Of a stretch of DNA of 5,763 nucleotides, positions 4,079 to 5,763 are shown piece after piece. The translations under genes and the position numbers were made by a program. The stretch's first letter is position 1. Every line of letters starts with the position of its first letter. Source of the DNA: CAZWUZ01 sp964637655 [NCBI: uncultured bacterium] (GTDB lineage Bacteria > DAOPZR01). The stretch covers positions 1 to 5,763 of the forward strand of contig CAZWUZ010000245.1 of the NCBI GenBank assembly GCA_964637655.1. Reading direction: 5' to 3'. Under the pieces are notes generated by a model. It did not search any database. It was not told the origin of the DNA and saw nothing but the letters and a program-made list of their open reading frames with translations.

Positions 4079-5104
4079 CTACAACGTGACGGGCTGGCCG
4101 GACTTTGCGGAAGCGTACAAGGCGCAGATGAGTTCGAGCGACTTGCGCCCCTCGTCACCGTCGGTCCCGGGTACCGCCTCGCCGCGCAGGGCGGCAGCGA
4201 CATTGGTGAAATAGGCGAGGTGCCCGAAACCATAGACGTTGGGGGGCTCGTAGTTGCTCTTGTAGACCAGTCCGTCATCGTCGTCGTAGTCGGCGAACTG
4301 CCACGTCTCAAAACGGTTGATGGCGATGCCCCCGAGTTTGACCGTCCCCTTCTCCCCGATGATCGTCACCGACCCCTCGAGGTTCTTCGGATGGACGCAC
4401 ATGGTCACTTCCATGGTGCCGATGGCGCCGCTGGCGAAGCGCATGACCGCCGCGCCGCTGTCCTCCGCCTCGATCTTGTGATTGAAGGTGTCCGTGACGG
4501 CATAGACACTCTTGACCGGGCCGGCGAGCCAGACGAGCGAATCGACGTAATGCGAGGCCTGGTTCATGAAGGCGCCACCGTCGAGCGCCCAGGTGCCGCG
4601 CCACGGTGCGGAGTCGTAGTACGCCTGCGGGCGCTGCCAGCGCACGGTGGAGTTGATCATGAAAATGCGCCCGAAGCGGCCGCGGTCGACAGCGCGCTTG
4701 AGCAGTTGCATGGTGGTATTGAGGCGGTTCTGCTTGACGACACAGAGCTGCACGCCGGCGGTGCGGCAGGCGGTAATCAGCGCGTCGGCATCAGCGAGGC
4801 GCACCCCCATCGGCTTCTCCGTCACGACGTGCTTCCCCGCCTGCGCCGCGGCGATGCCGACCTCGGGGTGGATGCCACTCGGGGTGCAGATATCAACCAG
4901 GTCAACGTCCGCCGCGGCCGCGACCAGTTCGCGGTAATCAGTGTACGTCTTGACCCCGGCGAGCGTCTTTGCCGCCGCGGCCGCGCGTTCCGGCACGACA
5001 TCGCAGAGCGCGGTGACATGGAAATCCGGCAACTCCTTGAAAGCCCGCAAATGGTACTCGGCGATGCGGCCGCAGCCGACCAGTCCGACGCGAATGGTGT
5101 TCAT
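4079..5104 (-). CDS. Gfo/Idh/MocA family oxidoreductase, WlbA/WbpB-like sugar-nucleotide dehydrogenase
   Basis: A 341-aa cytoplasmic NAD(P)-dependent enzyme of usual family length. The N-terminal Rossmann domain shows GLVGCGRIAEYH (7-18), Asp35 after the second strand, DICTPSGIHP (71-80) and the hallmark EKPMG (96-100) with Lys97. The C-terminal domain shows VVKQNRLNT (122-130), RGTWALDGGAFMNQASHYVD (169-188), with His185 the likely acid/base residue, and HPKNLEGSVTIIGEKGTV (238-255). This pattern is typical of oxidoreductases in O-antigen clusters, and the best-known relatives oxidise C3 of UDP-GlcNAc-uronic acid, giving the substrate for a DegT-type aminotransferase. Assigning that exact reaction here is inference. 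The longer in-frame ATG at 5380 was rejected because the added 92 residues are translated repeat; the ATG at 5104 has GAGG six bases upstream and a probable promoter. Confidence 0.95.
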   Translation of the reverse strand: MNTIRVGLVGCGRIAEYHLRAFKELPDFHVTALCDVVPERAAAAAKTLAGVKTYTDYRELVAAAADVDLVDICTPSGIHPEVGIAAAQAGKHVVTEKPMGVRLADADALITACRTAGVQLCVVKQNRLNTTMQLLKRAVDRGRFGRIFMINSTVRWQRPQAYYDSAPWRGTWALDGGAFMNQASHYVDSLVWLAGPVKSVYAVTDTFNHKIEAEDSGAAVMRFASGAIGTMEVTMCVHPKNLEGSVTIIGEKGTVKLGGIAINRFETWQFADYDDDDGLVYKSNYEPPNVYGFGHLAYFTNVAAALRGEAVPGTDGDEGRKSLELICALYASAKSGQPVTL

Positions 5105-5155
5105 CGTGTGCCTCGCTTCCCTATAGTGTCTCTGCACTGCGAACTGCCGGTCGTG

Positions 5156-5184
5156 ATAGTACGCCCCGTTGCAACTTCCGTCAA
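5156..5184 (-). promoter_or_regulatory. Probable sigma70-type promoter of the oxidoreductase gene
   Basis: On the minus strand TTGACG (5184-5179) and TACTAT (5161-5156) are separated by 17 bases, matching consensus at five and four of six positions. Transcription would start near 5149, about 45 bases before the ATG at 5104. It lies just past the AbrB-like gene's stop and would let the oxidoreductase be expressed independently of the upstream genes. Confidence 0.55.
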
Positions 5185-5195
5185 ATCCTTTGCGG

Positions 5196-5528
5196 CTACA
5201 CCGCACCCTCACCCTGCCCTCTCCCTCGCTGAGGGAGAGGGTATTTGCCTTCCCCCTCGCTGAGGGGGAAGGCTGGATGAGGGTGTCTCTGTGCTGTTTT
5301 TCGTTCCCGTCGCCGTTCGCGCAGCAACTGACTGCTGGTGATGCCGCGCAACGAGCCGCGCGCAGCACGTACCGGATCATCCGGCAACGGCACTATGGTA
5401 ATGCCATATCCTGTATCGAGCAGGCATACCCGTGAACCGGTGCGCAGGCCGTAGCAGCGTCGCATGGCGGCGGGGATACGCACCTGCCCGGCGGCATTGA
5501 CCGTCACTGCCGCGTGGTGTTCAGGCAT
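5196..5528 (-). CDS. AbrB/MazE/SpoVT-type DNA-binding protein with repeat-encoded tail
   Basis: A 110-aa protein whose residues 8-52 form a swapped-hairpin AbrB domain: VTVNAAGQVRIPAAMRRCYG (8-27), LRTGSRVCLLDTG and ITIVPLPDDP (43-52). Residues 53-77 (VRAARGSLRG...SSQLLRERRRER) match the usual C-terminal part of VapB/MazE-like antitoxins. Residues from about 82 to the stop are read entirely through a two-hairpin repeat and are unlikely to be ancestral. The start overlaps the upstream epimerase stop by 8 bases (ATGCCTGA), and there is no clear ribosome site, so translational coupling is likely. No toxin gene (PIN or MazF) follows; the next gene is the sugar oxidoreductase. It may therefore be an orphan antitoxin or a local regulator. 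Confidence 0.85.
   Translation of the reverse strand: MPEHHAAVTVNAAGQVRIPAAMRRCYGLRTGSRVCLLDTGYGITIVPLPDDPVRAARGSLRGITSSQLLRERRRERKTAQRHPHPAFPLSEGEGKYPLPQRGRGQGEGAV
5204..5285 (-). repeat. Two-hairpin composite repeat, copy B, inside the AbrB-like gene's 3' end
   Basis: Three nested inverted repeats are visible. The outer arms are CACCCTCA (5204-5211) and TGAGGGTG (5278-5285). Hairpin one is CCCTCTCCCTC (5217-5227) with GAGGGAGAGGG (5231-5241). Hairpin two is GCCTTCCCCCTC (5247-5258) with GAGGGGGAAGGC (5262-5273). The whole could fold as a three-way junction. It corresponds in reverse orientation to the element at 3298-3366. Confidence 0.88.
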
Positions 5529-5763
5529 TGGTCAGGGCGGCGACGATTTTCGCGGCGGCGTGTCCGTCGCCGTAATGCGGCGGGCGCACTGCCGTCGGGC
5601 GCGGGCGAACCAGCGCGGCAGCGAGGCGTGCCGGATCGGCATCGACGAGCACATTCCAGCCGTCGCCCAGCGTCTCACGCCACTCGGTCGAAGGGCGCAT
5701 GGTCGTGCAGGGGAGGCCGAGCCAGTACGCCTCCTTCTGCATGCCGCCGGACTCGGTGACGAG
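5521..5763 (-). CDS. UDP-GlcNAc 2-epimerase family enzyme, C-terminal 80 residues (5' end outside window)
   Basis: The fragment reads LVTESGGMQKEAYWLGLPC..., the substrate-binding and catalytic C-terminal region of WecB/WbpI-type non-hydrolysing 2-epimerases, which interconvert UDP-GlcNAc-type and UDP-ManNAc-type sugars in the cytoplasm. ESGGMQKEA is the family signature; MRPSTEWRETL follows, and HYGDGHAAAKIVAAL is the typical C-terminal end. WecB itself usually has TERPE at this point, whereas the enzymes acting on the diacetamido-uronic acid (WbpI/WlbD) have TEW-E. The Trp here therefore leans towards the WbpI type, though only a tree could decide. The stop codon overlaps the start of the AbrB-like gene by 8 bases. 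Full-length members are about 360-380 aa, so about four fifths of the gene lies beyond the window. Confidence 0.92.
   Translation of the reverse strand, partial: LVTESGGMQKEAYWLGLPCTTMRPSTEWRETLGDGWNVLVDADPARLAAALVRPRPTAVRPPHYGDGHAAAKIVAALTNA

Noticed and set aside
4049-5263. 404-codon plus-strand open frame
   Set aside because: It is antisense to the oxidoreductase, which has full family motifs. The plus-frame protein is rich in Arg, Gly, Asp and Ala with no recognisable domain, as expected of an open frame opposite a GC-rich gene.

Overview
The window looks like part of a surface-polysaccharide (O-antigen, capsule or EPS) locus in a GC-rich Gram-negative-type bacterium. Codon use is strongly G/C at third positions, and the hairpin repeats and small antitoxin-like genes are the kind often seen in Proteobacteria and Desulfobacterota. 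The sequence does not fix the taxon. Nearly all genes are on the minus strand, so the biological reading order runs from high to low coordinates.

Right part (about 4079-5763): the C-terminus of a UDP-GlcNAc 2-epimerase-type enzyme (cut by the window edge) overlaps by 8 bases an AbrB/MazE-type DNA-binding protein whose C-terminal tail is encoded by a hairpin repeat. A Gfo/Idh/MocA sugar-nucleotide dehydrogenase (WlbA/WbpB-like) follows behind its own probable promoter. Left part (1-2321): a strong sigma70-type promoter with a palindrome over its start point drives an EPS-associated winged-helix regulator that carries an extra Rossmann-like domain. Next come an NAD-dependent epimerase/dehydratase and a DegT/DnrJ/EryC1/StrS PLP aminotransferase (cut by the window edge).

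Middle (about 2400-4078): an accessory island of small genes and repeats. It holds a small three-segment membrane protein with a near-identical 48-bp copy of its 3' end 0.4 kb away, a minus-strand pair of microproteins (66 and 39 aa), and a plus-strand overlapping pair (30 and 57 aa). It also holds two families of palindromic repeat. One has four copies of a GGATCCCCGAT...TTCGGGGATGAC hairpin. The other is a two-hairpin CCCTC/GGGAG composite.

Taken together, the 2-epimerase, the 3-dehydrogenase-like oxidoreductase and the aminotransferase would fit synthesis of a UDP-diamino-uronic-acid type sugar (the WbpB/WbpE/WbpI or WlbA/WlbC/WlbD logic). That is inference from family membership, not proven. 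I see no rRNA, tRNA, CRISPR array, transposase or clear rho-independent terminator.
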